Source: Megachile rotundata (taxonomy: Eukaryota; Arthropoda; Insecta; Hymenoptera; Megachilidae). From it: a DNA stretch of 64,000 nucleotides. Both the position numbers and the translations under genes were made by a program. The stretch spans positions 7,664,501 to 7,728,500 of the forward strand of contig NC_134995.1 in assembly GCF_050947335.1 (NCBI RefSeq), given 5' to 3'. The notes under the pieces were generated by a model. It searched no databases. It saw only the letters and a program-made list of their open reading frames with translations, and was not told the DNA's origin. Below, piece by piece: positions 1-11,900 of the stretch; positions within the stretch are counted from its first letter, which is position 1; each line of letters opens with the position of its first letter.

Positions 1-1334
1 TGGCATTAACAGAATTGTGTTACGCCATTAATTACTGTCCCACTATCAATGTGTGGGAGTATACCTTTGCGCCAAGGGAATATTTGCATCAGCATTTAGA
101 ATCAAGATTTGCCAGAGCACTTGTTGGTATGGTCATGTACAATCCAGATACTAGTGAGATAGCTAAACCATCTGAACTCTTCGTTAGCGTTAGATCTTAC
201 ATGAACGTTCTTCAGACAGTGGAAAATTATGTGCATATAGATATTACACGCGTATTTAATAACGCTCTGCTTCAGCAAACTCAGGAGTTAGACAACCACG
301 GTGATAAAACCATTGCTGCCCTGTACACGCAATGGTACTCTGACGTTCTGCTGAGACGTGTCAGCGCTGGCAATATATGTTATTCCAGTAATCAAAGAGC
401 ATTCGTTAGTTTATCAGTAGAGGGTGCAATACCCTTCAACGCCGAGGAATTTTCAGACATTAACGAGCTGAGAGCGTTGGCCGAGCTTATTGGTCCATAC
501 GGTATGAAGATGTTGAACGAAAATTTAATGTGGCACATAGCGAGTCAGGTACAGCAACTGAAGAAGCTGGTTGCCGGAAACAAGGATGTTCTCATTGCTC
601 TGAGAACAAACTTTGACAAACCAGAAGTAATGAAGGAGCAGTTCAAGAAGCTGCAACAGGTAGACAACGTGTTGCAACGAGTTACGATTATAGGTGTAAT
701 TTTAAGTTTCAGACAGTTGGCACAGTCTGCGTTGGTCGACGTCCTGGAAGAACGTATACCATTTCTTCTGAGCTCCATTTTGGATTTCCGTCATCATTTA
801 CCATCGGGTGATCCCATGCGCGTCGTTTCGGAGATGACGTCAGCTGCAGGTCTAACCTGCAAAGTTGACCCTACGTTAACAGCCGCATTAAGGAGTCAGA
901 AATCAGAAGTAGACGAAGACGAGCATCTGCTGGTTTGCTTATTGATGGTCTTCGTGGCCGTTTCGATTCCTAAATTGGCTCGAAACGAGAACTCCTTTTA
1001 CCGAGCGTCTTTGGAGGGCCACTCGAATAACATACACTGTATGGCTACAGCGATAAATAATATATTCGGTGCATTGTTTACTATATGTGGACAGAATGAC
1101 ATAGAGGATAGGATGAAAGAGTTTCTTGCCCTGGCGTCGTCCAGCTTGCTCAGACTCGGTCAGGAAGCTGACAAAGAGGCGATCAAGAACAGGGAGTCTG
1201 TGTATCTGTTGTTAGATCAAATTGTTCAAGAATCACCGTTCTTAACCATGGATCTGTTGGAGAGTTGCTTCCCTTATGCGTTGATACGCAATGCATATCA
1301 TGATGTATACAAGCTTGAACACTCGCAGCCGTAA
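1..1334 (+). CDS. Hem: Hem/Kette (NCKAP1), WAVE regulatory complex subunit, 3' part
   Basis: C-terminal part of the Nck-associated protein 1 family, a scaffold subunit of the WAVE/SCAR complex that links Rac to Arp2/3 actin nucleation at the membrane. Frame is open from position 3 (preceding residues A-L-T-E), so the coding region continues upstream of the window; about 443 of the family's roughly 1,120 residues are present. Family blocks recognised: CYAINYCPTI near the start, FAPREYLHQHLESRF, ENYVHIDITRVFNNALLQQTQ, the ELIGPYGMK segment, and near the end EFLALASSSLLRLGQE and SPFLTMDLLESCFPYALIRNAY. No splice site interrupts it, so it is one long exon ending at TAA 1332-1334. The apparent TTG start at 15 is only the window edge effect. 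It converges with kuz on the other strand. Identification is from the recognised protein family; species assignment is inference. Confidence 0.96.
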   Translation, partial: ALTELCYAINYCPTINVWEYTFAPREYLHQHLESRFARALVGMVMYNPDTSEIAKPSELFVSVRSYMNVLQTVENYVHIDITRVFNNALLQQTQELDNHGDKTIAALYTQWYSDVLLRRVSAGNICYSSNQRAFVSLSVEGAIPFNAEEFSDINELRALAELIGPYGMKMLNENLMWHIASQVQQLKKLVAGNKDVLIALRTNFDKPEVMKEQFKKLQQVDNVLQRVTIIGVILSFRQLAQSALVDVLEERIPFLLSSILDFRHHLPSGDPMRVVSEMTSAAGLTCKVDPTLTAALRSQKSEVDEDEHLLVCLLMVFVAVSIPKLARNENSFYRASLEGHSNNIHCMATAINNIFGALFTICGQNDIEDRMKEFLALASSSLLRLGQEADKEAIKNRESVYLLLDQIVQESPFLTMDLLESCFPYALIRNAYHDVYKLEHSQP

Positions 1335-1885
1335 ATTATTAACAAAATGGATGCGTATTCTTAACTTGCCACTCAGGGCCATTTTTTTACGTCCAGTTTT
1401 ATGGAGTCGAAAGCATTTTTATTAAAAGAAAGGAAGCTATGAAAGTGGCAAAATATTCTTGTTTAATATATACCGAGTAAGATTTGTTTTCTATGCTGCT
1501 TAAAACAAATTTGAACGATGTCGAGGTGTAAGTCCGTTTCGGGATGTTATTTAAGTCCGGAAGGAATGGAAAGTTTGCGCTAATTTATTTGAAACAATGC
1601 ATTTTGTATAGAAACAGTACCTTGTATTTCATATTTGATACCTGGCTTAGGATATTCTATGACTTACTATATAATACAATTTTTCTTTCTCAGTATTCTA
1701 TTATACACGATCCGTACGTAAGAGAACGACGTTTTGTATTAACATTTTCAATTGTAAAATGCTGTCTGTCTTCGAATCGAAATACGTATCTTAAAATAGG
1801 TATCGCCTCGATCTGCTACATTTTCTAATGTACAATTGTAACTTTTACAATAGTTTATAAAATAAATAAAATTATCTATAAAACT
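1335..1885 (+). other. Hem 3' untranslated region
   Basis: Sequence after the Hem stop codon is AT-rich and lacks coding character. An open frame at 1544-1828 has low-complexity composition and no family resemblance. The region ends soon after two overlapping poly(A) signals, so I take it as the 3' UTR; its exact end is inferred. Confidence 0.7.
1861..1870 (+). terminator. Hem polyadenylation signals (overlapping AATAAA)
   Basis: Two overlapping AATAAA hexamers at 1861 and 1865 lie about 530 nt past the Hem stop. They are followed by a T/GT-rich stretch (TTCGTTTATTGTGTGAG) that suits a downstream cleavage element. Cleavage is expected around 1880-1890. Confidence 0.65.
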
Positions 1886-2326
1886 TTCGTTTATTGTGTG
1901 AGATGCTTTATTTTGCAATTAACATTTCAGCAAGACATAATACTTTTTATAATATATTTTAATATATTTTACATTAAAATTCACATTTATAATGAAGTAC
2001 CACGATTTAATATGTAAGAAAGATATAAAAGACAATAGTTCATTGTAAAGTTATTAGTTTAAAAAAATAAAAGCAATTTGAAAGTCTGTCTTAAGTGTAA
2101 TTTAAATTTTCGCGCGCTATTTGAACATGGCACCATCTAAAAGTCAAGTCAGACACTACGAAAATAAAAAATTACGTTTTTTCTTCAAATCAGAAATTTT
2201 TACGTTCTGTTGATGATCACAGATGGTTTTACAGACGTAATAAAGTAAGAGGAACAGTTTTATAGCGTGTTGAAAGCTTTATATTCGAAAATTAAAAAAT
2301 TTCACTTCACGGACGTTAAAAAGCCT

Positions 2327-2343
2327 CGCCATCTAGCGGTAGG
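2327..2343 (-). promoter_or_regulatory. CTCF-like motif (minus-strand CCGCTAGATGGCG core)
   Basis: The plus strand reads CGCCATCTAGCGGTAGG. Its complement contains CCGCTAGATGGC, close to the vertebrate/insect CTCF core. A second GATGGCGCTGG-type site lies 60 bp away. The position between two convergent genes suits an insulator. Binding is inference. Confidence 0.4.
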
Positions 2344-2401
2344 AGACGGGAACTAACGAAACAGCTGTTTCAAAAGTGTGTAGTTCACCCAGTTCGCCGG
2401 A

Positions 2402-2414
2402 GAGATGGCGCTGG
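2402..2414 (+). promoter_or_regulatory. Second CTCF-like motif (GAGATGGCGCTGG)
   Basis: GATGGCGC core resembling the Drosophila CTCF consensus, in a short GC-rich patch about 60 bp from the other CTCF-like site. It abuts a perfect hairpin at 2414-2438. Confidence 0.35.
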
Positions 2415-2438
2415 CGCGCTTTTTCGTAAAAAGCGCGC
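2414..2438. repeat. Perfect 11-bp-stem hairpin
   Basis: GCGCGCTTTTT, a 3-nt spacer, then AAAAAGCGCGC: an uninterrupted inverted repeat with 11-bp arms. It is too short for a miRNA precursor and its role is unknown. Confidence 0.8.
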
Positions 2439-5400
2439 GAAAAATATAAATTTTGAAATACATATAACGCTAAAACTTCCCAAATTCTATTAATTTTTTG
2501 AATTAATTACTTAACGATATCCTGCTGTCTTTTATATCATTCTTAAATATTAAATGGACTATGAATGTAAATTTAATAAATGTCTTTTTATGAACGCAAA
2601 TTTTAATAAAAAACTCGATTATGAAATTGTGATATTTTCAGTCTTGAACCACGGTAAATAACATACTCGCATAAATGTAAAATGTATGCTTTATTTAGTT
2701 CTTTACAATGTTTTTGTTTTTCTCTTTAATCACATTAACGTAACACAAGAGATTCACAATCAGATTCCTTTTTATTTATAATATTCTTAAAACACTCGCC
2801 ACGGTTTCTAGACATTTTTTTAAGGGGGTAGGGTTGGAAAGAGAGAGTGGTGGTCTGAAGCTACGTTCAGGCGATTGGTCAGTATCATGCTCAATAAAAA
2901 AGGACTCGACCAAAGGAAAAAAAAAAATATCCGAAAACGTAGAGCTCGTGTGAGAGAGAGTGAGGGAAAGAGATAGTGATTGTACGATGAATTCGATCAA
3001 CTCAACGACACGTACTACGGCACGTATGAAACGTAAAGGCAACTTGGTGATTTTGATGATGTTCCAAGCAACACTTTACACAGAACGTAGAAATAATATC
3101 TATACGGCTAAAATGATCGGGTACGGACAAATAAATTCGATTCGAGGAGCAACAACTAATATTCGGATGCACGATGTTGATAGGTCACCACATTTTTGGA
3201 TCGATAGAAAAAATATAATCTTCGATTTCTTTTTTGTTTCTTCCTCACCTAACATTATGTACAAGTGATAAAGTAGTGTGCATGTTGCGTCACGGTGACG
3301 CAACGTCTGGATTAAGATACTCGAAACGAGGTTCTGCCTTGAATCCGAACGTCGCTCGAATTTTTCCCTCCGTACAAATAATCACGGTTTCGCTACTCGG
3401 TTATCACAAAAGAAGACGCGCAACGAAACGCACCCGTTATCGATATATTAAACTGTAATACCAAAGTCACCGAATCTCAAATATCAAGTATCAGTATTTT
3501 TGTTTCTCACCAAATTTTTTCACAATATTATACTTATCTTCCATAATTCTAAATACAAGTATTTTCAGTTAGGTGAACAAATTTTCAATAAAAATCTTTA
3601 TCATTCACAAGGGTGACAAAGGAAGCATTCTGTGTTAGAAGTTTAAAATCTCTGAAACTAATATCATACCATTTGATGGTCTACCGATACCATTTGATAT
3701 TTGGGATTTCTACAAAGAAGTACTTTGGTATTACAGCCCAATAACGCAGAACTCGATCTTAATCCAGACGACGCAGAAAACGAATAAGCTTAAGCATACG
3801 CAGTTAGAGGCTTCTCGGGTGGGGACAAATGATGAATGCGGAAACGTACATTTGTTTCATTGAATCGTTATGCTTTTCCTTTCGTACGGGCAAGCGACTT
3901 CTTTCTAGATACTAGTACTTGGCCCCATTCCACGCTCGTCTTAGGCTCCTCCTGTTCTCAGTTCCCTCTAGATCCTGCTGCGCTCTCTGATCGTACATTC
4001 AGTCGGTTGAATCTTGTTCGTATGGCAGTGAAATGGAACCAAGGATAAAGTTTACTCGTTCAACAAACGCACCTAAATATTCTTTCACTTTTGTTCGAAT
4101 GGCAGTTAAGGTTCAGCTTGCCGAAAAGTCTGAGAAGTTTTCCGATACAGTGTCTGTACTGTTAATCATTGAACGGCGAGTTGTGAGACCATTGGCACGG
4201 ATGTCTGAATTTAAATATAAAATGTTACAATGGAAGAAAATGTAGTTTTTTAAAGTGTAGAATGGAATACAAATGTGGAGGACATTTTAAAAACTTTACG
4301 AAGAATTTTGATGGGTTTAAGGAAAGAAAATGTTGCATTATTCTAAGTTTGATGAGAAAGTTGTAAATTTGTGCAAATTTAATATATTTCACAAACTGCC
4401 AAATTGTTCAGTTAAAAAATTTATAATTTTACAATTATGATTTTTTAATTTTTGTGTTCCTTAAATTGTTCAATTTTCAAGTCTTCAAATTTGTTAAATT
4501 GTTGATGTCCAAATTTATAAAACCTTAAACTCTTAAATCCTCAAATTCTTACATTCTCATATTTTTCAGTCTTCAGATTGTTGAGTTCACAAATTAAATT
4601 CTTAAATTTAAAAATTCTCAAATTGCTCAATTTCCAACGCACAAAATTAAAAAAATTGCAAATTCGTAAATTCACCATTCATCAAGTAATTCAATTAATT
4701 TCTATTATAATTAAAGTAAACATTATCGAGTATATTCGGTCGGCGCCATTTTATCGTACTCGCATCATAAACTTTCTCATCACATTTCACGACAAAAACA
4801 TTTTTATCGTTCAACAAATATTCTCCAAAAATACTGCAAATTTTTTCGTTCACAAAGGTATTCAATTTTATCTCCCTATATTGCCGATGTCTCAATAACC
4901 CGCCATACAACGGTTAATACTAATCGATTTACAGCAATCTCCTTTATAATAGTTTTGACAAGCTGTTCGATTTTTCTCCCTATACACAACTACGAATGGC
5001 AGTAAATTCATGGGTCATCCATGAACCAGGTTTATTAGAAAGAAATAAACTAAATCGCACCATTATCGGACGAGCGATTACGAATGGAACCAAAACGGAA
5101 TCCCCGTTGCATCTATACGCAAGAAATTTCGAAACTCCTTAAATAATCTACATCGAACGATCCGTTTTGCACGGTGGATCGTCGTTAAAAGTCGTCACCT
5201 TAAAAACCTAAGGGCTCGATTACACACACGTACAGGCATTCGTTCGTCATCCTTATAACCTCCGTCCCGATTACAAAATACAGAATAATATTTCGCTATA
5301 ATACAGATTTGATATAAAAACAAGTATTTTTTTTTTATTCACTTTACCATTTGTTATGGATACGGATATGGATACATGTATGCATATGTAGGATGTGTCA

Positions 5401-7439
5401 CAAAATCAGTTATTTAATTCTTTACCATAGGTGAACATTTTTTCAGTGCTTTTGATATTCTTTTGATAGAATTAATTTTTACATTAATGCACTTCTTTCA
5501 TTTTTATTATTTTTTATTTTATTTGATATACAATCACTGTTTTTTATTTTTTCAAAAATTTACAAATTCTTAATATCTTCAAACTTAGAAATTCTCCTCT
5601 TCAAATTCTAAAATTGGGAAAGTCAATTTAGAAACATAATATATTCACATTTGCAAGTTTCAAAATTTACAAATTTGGTAATTTAACAACTTAAAATATT
5701 CAGTATTTAGTAATTTTAGATATAATCACCTTTCAGTAATATAAAAAATATTTGGACACCCAAGTTTCAAAATTTACAGATTTACAAGCTGTCAGAGTCC
5801 AAAAATGTCCAATTTAAAAATACAACACCCTGCCTCTTAAAATTTTTAATTAACGCAAACGTGAATGAAATCTCCATACAAAAAATATTTATAAAAAGTC
5901 TATTCTCCCTGATTCCTTGAAATTTTAATTACGCGTGAAACTAAAAGTGCAGCTACAGGAGATAATTAGATGACTGACTTTCCACATCCTTATATATACA
6001 CGTATACATATATGTATCCATATCGATATATAATTATCGTTTATGTATATATTTATATATAATATCAATATATGTACACAGTTTAACACTCTCTCTTCTT
6101 TATTCTTGCACGCCCGTCCTTTTCTCTCGGATCATCTCTTCCGTTGCCTCTTCTCGCTTTCTCTCCGTCATTGGATCTCGCATGACCCACATTTTTTGTT
6201 TTTTTTTTCTCATTTTTATAATCACATTGCGACTATTGTACATTTCCACACGACCCGCAAACTCGTATTTTCAGCGATTTTGGCAGAGACACCTTTTATT
6301 TATTATCATCCCTGCGAACGTTGTTTCCTTCTATCTGACACGACCGTATGTGAAAACTGTTTCGTTTCTTTTCAGCGTCTAAATGAAATCTATGTCTCCT
6401 TTGAAGAGCGTGTAAAGCTAGCTGTCGTAACATCGAACAATTATTCAACGACATCCCTACGAACGATATGGAACCAGAAGAAATAGAAAAACGTGTGACT
6501 TTCCAAAAAGGAAATTGGCAAGCTTATTATCAAAAATACGAGGAGAAGAAGAACGTTAGAGAAGTTAGCGGTAAACAGGAGTTCCTGAGGGAAAGAAAAT
6601 TGCGCGAGAAAGTTCGACGAGGGACGAGTTGAAAAGAAAAAAGAATGTTCAGTCAATCGCACGTACTTTGTTTTGGCGTCTCGAGAAAATGAATCGACGT
6701 ACGAATTTTCTTTTTATACGAGTATGCAGCTGTGTACGAATATGCTGCTTTATTTTCGTTTTTTTCGAGCCCATATATTAAAACATGTTTACATTTTGAG
6801 AGGAGGGCTCGTCTTTGGTCCGCCATGCGCGTTTATTTAAAAGCGCCTTTACGGTACAGCCCCCGATAATTTGCAAGTTAAAAACCGTATTTAAATATAA
6901 TTTATAACATTCGCGGTAGCGGATATAAATTATCATTTGTAATAGATAACTAATCAATAATAGTAATAGCAATAATAATAATATAATAATAAGCATAATT
7001 ATAATAGAATCAATATTAATCGATTATAATTCTCGTCGAAATAATCGTTAATAGAATATCGCTATAAAAAAATGAAGAAGAAATTTTTATCGTGTTATTA
7101 CTTTTTCTTCCGTATTCATAGTCTCTCATAGCTCTGCTCGTTTAAATTGGCTAATAAAAATTAGTATAAGAATATCGTTAATTATTATGCTATAATGGTA
7201 GAGATCAAGTGAATGACCTGCAATAGTTTGGTAATGGTGTGCGTGCTTCGCTCTAGAAAGTGGTATAATGGAAAATAAAAAGATCTCAACATACGTTCAG
7301 TACAGCTTACGTGTATCGCTAAAAAAATTGTATCAAACATTTTGGCATTTGTTATCATTAGAATAAAACTCACTAACTCTTAATTAAAATATTCGTATGG
7401 AAGTAGTTTAAAAAATCTGTCGTTTAAAATTATTCGTAA

Positions 7440-8340
7440 TTAAATACAGTGGTGGTCACATATTTATGTCCAATTGTTTATCTGAACAATGTTTTGTTAT
7501 AATAACTAGCAGAAAGTTAACTCCAGGTAGCAATTTTCAGATAAGCTTAATTTACCTTAAAGAAAGGAAAAATGTGGTCTGACAATGAATGTCATTAATT
7601 CATAAAATAAAATGTTATAAATTATCATGCGACTTAAGCACTCATACACAAAATATTAAAATAATATCAAAGACGTTAACCTGTACATTCTAAATTTTGA
7701 ATAAAACACTAATAATTTGTGTTTAATGTTTCAAATTTGTTAAGATACAGTATGTTTTGAAAAACCTTGCAAAGAAGTTCTCTTTCTACAACTTTATAGT
7801 TTTGTATAAAATGTCTTCTGCTAACATAACCTAAAATTCAGTATATGACATATTTAAGTTACATGTAATTTCGTTAGTCATATATGGCCGCCACCGTATA
7901 CAAAGATCATACGTAAAAGTTAAAAGACACAAAGGTACGTTCAGTGGGAGCATTTCAAAAATTACGTTTATCATCCTAACACTTATTCCAAATATATATT
8001 GTCATCTCCGCTCTCCCCTTGGACTTCCCTTTCTCTTCTAACGACCAATTTCATCGTAAAGTCAACAATCCAGAGCGAAGTACACGAGTATTCGACTTCA
8101 CCAAGAAATCGAGGCATAAACGCTACTACGCAACATTGGCCATAAATGCTCTTATATCGAACGACAAAAATACGCTGCGTTCAATTGTTATCGTGATAAT
8201 TCATTGCTGTGCGAATCCAGCGTTGTTCACAGAAACAAATCTCCGCAAGTTCGATCGACACGTGAAAGAATCTTGCTGGACCGGGAGAAGTCCATTTAAA
8301 ATGCTATGTGATGTTTTTTTTTGATCGACACGCGGATACT
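7440..8340. other. Unique AT-rich DNA downstream of kuz
   Basis: No gene seen. A plus-strand open frame at 8019-8324 has no family resemblance and no expected gene context. It is probably part of the kuz 3' region or intergenic DNA. Confidence 0.4.
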
Positions 8341-8445
8341 TGATGGCAACACACGGAGGAATCTGCGGGAAACATTTAAAAAGACGAATTACAATAAAAT
8401 CGTACGATAATATAACCTCCTAACGATTTGTTAGTTCACGATCTA

Positions 8446-8511
8446 TCACGTCCCGAACGGCTGTCCTTCGTAATCGTCGTCCGCGACGACGTCCTCCGCC
8501 GACCTCTTCAG
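8446..8511 (-). CDS. kuz: Candidate alternative last coding exon of kuz
   Basis: A short GC-rich block (about 65% GC against an AT-rich background) reads on the minus strand as L-K-R-S then AEDVVADDDYEGQPFGT and TGA, 22 codons with coding-like codon choice. It is preceded by the acceptor-like tract TTCTCGTTTTGCGAAG. In the previous exon the final AAG is followed by GTGTGA, a possible donor at 8815. Splicing 8816 to 8511 keeps phase 0 and replaces the terminal V-stop by this acidic tail (intron of 304 nt). The donor is only medium strength, so this is either an alternative isoform or, less likely, a chance frame in the 3' UTR. Confidence 0.5.
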   Translation of the reverse strand: MKRSAEDVVADDDYEGQPFGT

Positions 8512-8809
8512 CTTCGCAAAACGAGAAGTCAATATATCACCATTGATCAATAATAACACACTTCACCAATTTACAATTACGAACCGGTCCCTGTCGCGCG
8601 AATCATACATCTCAAAATAAAAACATCGGATCAGCGATCGTCGATACTTTCAAATGCACACGATCCACGTTGATGCGTTCCTCGGTCTTGATCACGAGAG
8701 AGACATCACGATGCGTCATCTGGATCGGCTCGTTTTCACAGTTTGGCATTGAACAATTTATGGTACGACGTCCAGACCATTCCTCGTCCTTATCGGTTCT
8801 CTAGGATCG

Positions 8810-8973
8810 TCACACCTTATTGTGATGCCTCATCTCGTAGGCTGCGGACCTCCCCCCTCCCCCGGAGCCCGAATAGGCGCCGGCGTACAGTTCGGGATGG
8901 TTGGACCTGCCATAATTGGGTGCTGCTGTGCCGCTGCCGGGTGGCGCACTAGCTGTGGGAACCGAGCGATAGC
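8810..8973 (-). CDS. kuz: kuz exon: C-terminal end of cytoplasmic tail
   Basis: Acceptor TACTTTAAGCAG... shortens to TTTAAGCAG at the junction, completing a split Gly codon. Reads G-Y-R-S-V-P-T-A-S-A-P-P-G-S-G, a Gly/Ser/Ala-rich stretch, then SAAYEMRHHNKV and TGA at 8810-8812. The Y-x-M-x-H end resembles the vertebrate ADAM10 C-terminus. An alternative donor just before the last codon could splice to 8511. Confidence 0.85.
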
Positions 8974-11900
8974 CTGCTTAAAGTTTAGAAAGATATTCGA
9001 CTATGAACAAATATGTTAAAGCGCACAGAAAACAAAACAAAACAAAGGATGTACCATCGGGAGAGGTACTCGCAAAATGAAGCCTCGCGATAGCAGACTA
9101 TAGCGATCATGCACTCCCTGTTACTTTTTCAAGTAATTAGCAAGATGGATCTACCGAGCTAGCTCCACGTCTACGGAACAATGGAGCGAAATAAATGCAG
9201 AAGCGGATTAATAAACGCTATCGACATTAATCGAACTAAAGCTTCAACGACTAACGTTGAAATGCTACGTCAGAGAATTAGGAGCAAATACAAGAACTTG
9301 GAGCGAGGTGAGAACACGTTAATACGCGATATTCAACAACAAAGACTTCCGGTGAGAAGTCTGCTGGAGCCTTTCAACTTTGCTCTACATCAGATTCCTT
9401 TGGATTCGTGAATTTGCTCCTATCAAAGATTATTAATTATAGGCCCCAGCTCACCTCTGTAGGTCATAGAACGATAGTATCAGGTAGTGATGAGCGTCAA
9501 TCAATGCGAGGGAGATGCAAACAGGAAAAAAACATTGATGTAGTTGCGGATCACACAGGGACAAATACAAAGTGGCAAGCTTTACAGTTTGAGTTTGATT
9601 TTAAGACTCGAGAGAACTACAATCAAATTCAAACGGTAGCCGCCTTGAAAAGTAACGTAGCTATGGAGTTAACCTACCTTTTGGATAATACTGAGCACCT
9701 CTACCTTCTCCATAACCGTGCGATGGCCCTCGAGTGCCGTTGTGGCCACCTTGACCTTGCCTCGGAGGTATACTTCTGGGTCCAGCACCACCTCCTCCGT
9801 GTGGATGTCGCTGTTAAATACACGAACAAATTATTTCCAATTCTCAAAAATTGAAATACATATGTCATTCAAATGTTATATACCATTCTTCTCAAGGTGT
9901 TCATCGGTCTCCTCAGAGTGTCACTAATACGTCTCGCTGGGGGTTTCTTAGGATTACTAGAAGGAGTGTGAACAGCGCAGCATTTGATGAACAGTCCCAT
10001 GAAAATGATGAACGCTATACCCATGAGCAATACTGCCCACCAGAATTCCTAAGAAAATCATTCATTTTATTAGAGAAATTAGAATAACATAAGTTAGGAT
10101 ATATTGTAAATATAGTTTGTACTTACAGTCACCCATTGAGCTACCGTAAGCAACGTCTCTTTGTTAAATAAAAGATTCTTCAATCTCGCTAACGGTCCCT
10201 CAGCGTCTACAGCTCGGCACTTCAGAAAGACATCACAGTATCCCTACAAAAATGAATTTGTTTTTAATAAATATAATTGAGGACCATGCAAGGTTTTAAA
10301 CCAATTTTTTTACCTGAAAGTTATCACAGGGCGATCCAGGTCGGAGACTAATTCCTCCGTCAGGTAAACCAACAACGTGAGCAAATTCGCTGGTACTACG
10401 ACAGGTAGATGGATCGGTACCATTTTGGCAGGCTAATTCGCACAATTTACGTTTATCGATGTTCGGGATCACGTTACTCGTTAAAAAGCATTCCGTCAAA
10501 TTCCACTCCAGACAAATTGATCCCGTACACTCGCCGTTGATACATAACTGCAAATTGTTAAACGTGAAAATCATTAATTACCTTATATTCATATTTTATT
10601 GGTGTTAGGCTGTGTTGGCTTACATGTACTTTTACAAAGTAGATGTGAATACAAGTTTTTTATTATTTTACTGATTTTCTGAGCTATTGATTTACTGACT
10701 TTCTGACTTGTTGAGTTACTGACTTTCTGACTTGTTGAGTTACTGACTTATTGATTTATGGATTAACTACCTTAATGATTTATGGATTAACTGATTTACT
10801 GTTACATTGGTTTATGGATTCTAAAATGGAAGAGCCATATTATTACCTGAGTTCCCTCGTTGCACCTAGTTTTGTTGGCCCTCGGCAATGGCGGAGGGCA
10901 CTCGGAGGATCGTCCGTTACAAGTTGAGTTATAACTACAATCCGATTCCGCCTTACACTGAACATTCCTCGAGAGGGGTACGAATTGGCACGATTCGCTC
11001 GAACAACAAGGTCCTTGACTGGGGCTACAAAAAGAATAAATCACCCGGTTATCACAAAGATCCACATATCACGGGATTTACAAAGCGTAAACCGGAATAA
11101 TGTGTACCTGCATTGTGTACCGAATTTCCTGGTACAACCTTTAGCCGTCTCGTTCTTCATTTTGTCCAATTCGGATACCTGTCTCGGGTAACAGCACTTA
11201 TCAACGCACTCGTCGTCATCGTAGCCGCAATCGCATTCCTCTCCAGCTTCGACGATCTTGTTACCGCAGAACGCTCCAGCAGACGCTTCATAATAAAGAA
11301 GAAACTCGATAAGACGGGCTTTCGATTCGTGATTACAGCAGAGGGTAACGATATACGTACCGGTGAAGCAATTTCTTTTCTTGTTATCCTCGATGGCGTC
11401 TAACACGTTGCTGATATTGCCGATGCTGCATTTAGAGAACTTGCTGTTATTTGGCCGGTCTCCGCTGGTCGCCGATGCGAACATGATAAAATTCCCGTGC
11501 AAACCGCCGGGTCTACATTCGGGCGGGAAATCGTGCTGAAAATGAGATTCGGTTTATATAGTGTGTTAGGAAAGTAATTTCATTATGCATGCACGACGAG
11601 AAGTCCTCCGAAAATTCAGGGACAATTGGTTAGGTTAGGTTATTACAAGTATAAGCAGTAATTATTTATCCAAGTATTGGACTGGTATGAAAGAGAGAGG
11701 GTTATGAGACCGACTTCTTTTTTATAATGTTCGGAGCGACTTCTTGTGAGGCACGCAGGGGTTTATAGTTAGATGCACTTTAAATTGATGAACGAACATT
11801 CCATGTCTAATAAATATAGTAATAATTAATGTAATTTTAGTTTTATCTTTAATAATTTTAATCTTATCTCAAATATAATCAATAAAATCAAAAATAAAAA

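Larger units (their letters stand above)
1886..8445. other. Intergenic gap between convergent Hem and kuz, including any long kuz 3' UTR
   Basis: No exon with convincing codon use or splice sites was found on either strand. Contents: AT-rich DNA, low-complexity words around 4380-4700 and 5560-5830, (TA)n-like DNA at 5990-6070, a trinucleotide-rich AAT stretch at 6955-6990, and moderately GC-rich unique DNA at 2820-3450 and 6440-6660. The kuz transcript runs leftward into this gap, so part may be its 3' UTR. Several minus-strand AATAAA hexamers occur (for example near 6744 and 6833), but none can be chosen from sequence alone. Confidence 0.5.

Noticed and set aside
15..17. TTG as start codon of the first gene
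   Set aside because: The frame is open to the window edge and preceding residues A-L-T-E fit the Hem protein, so this is an internal Leu.
1544..1828. 94-codon plus-strand frame after Hem
   Set aside because: Lies in the 3' UTR before the AATAAA signals, AT-rich, no family resemblance.
2414..2438. miRNA precursor
   Set aside because: 11-bp stem is too short for a pre-miRNA.
8019..8324. 101-codon plus-strand frame
   Set aside because: No domain or splice context; lies downstream of kuz on the opposite strand.
9408..9854. 148-codon plus-strand frame overlapping kuz exon 9678-9810
   Set aside because: It is the antisense shadow of a supported kuz exon.
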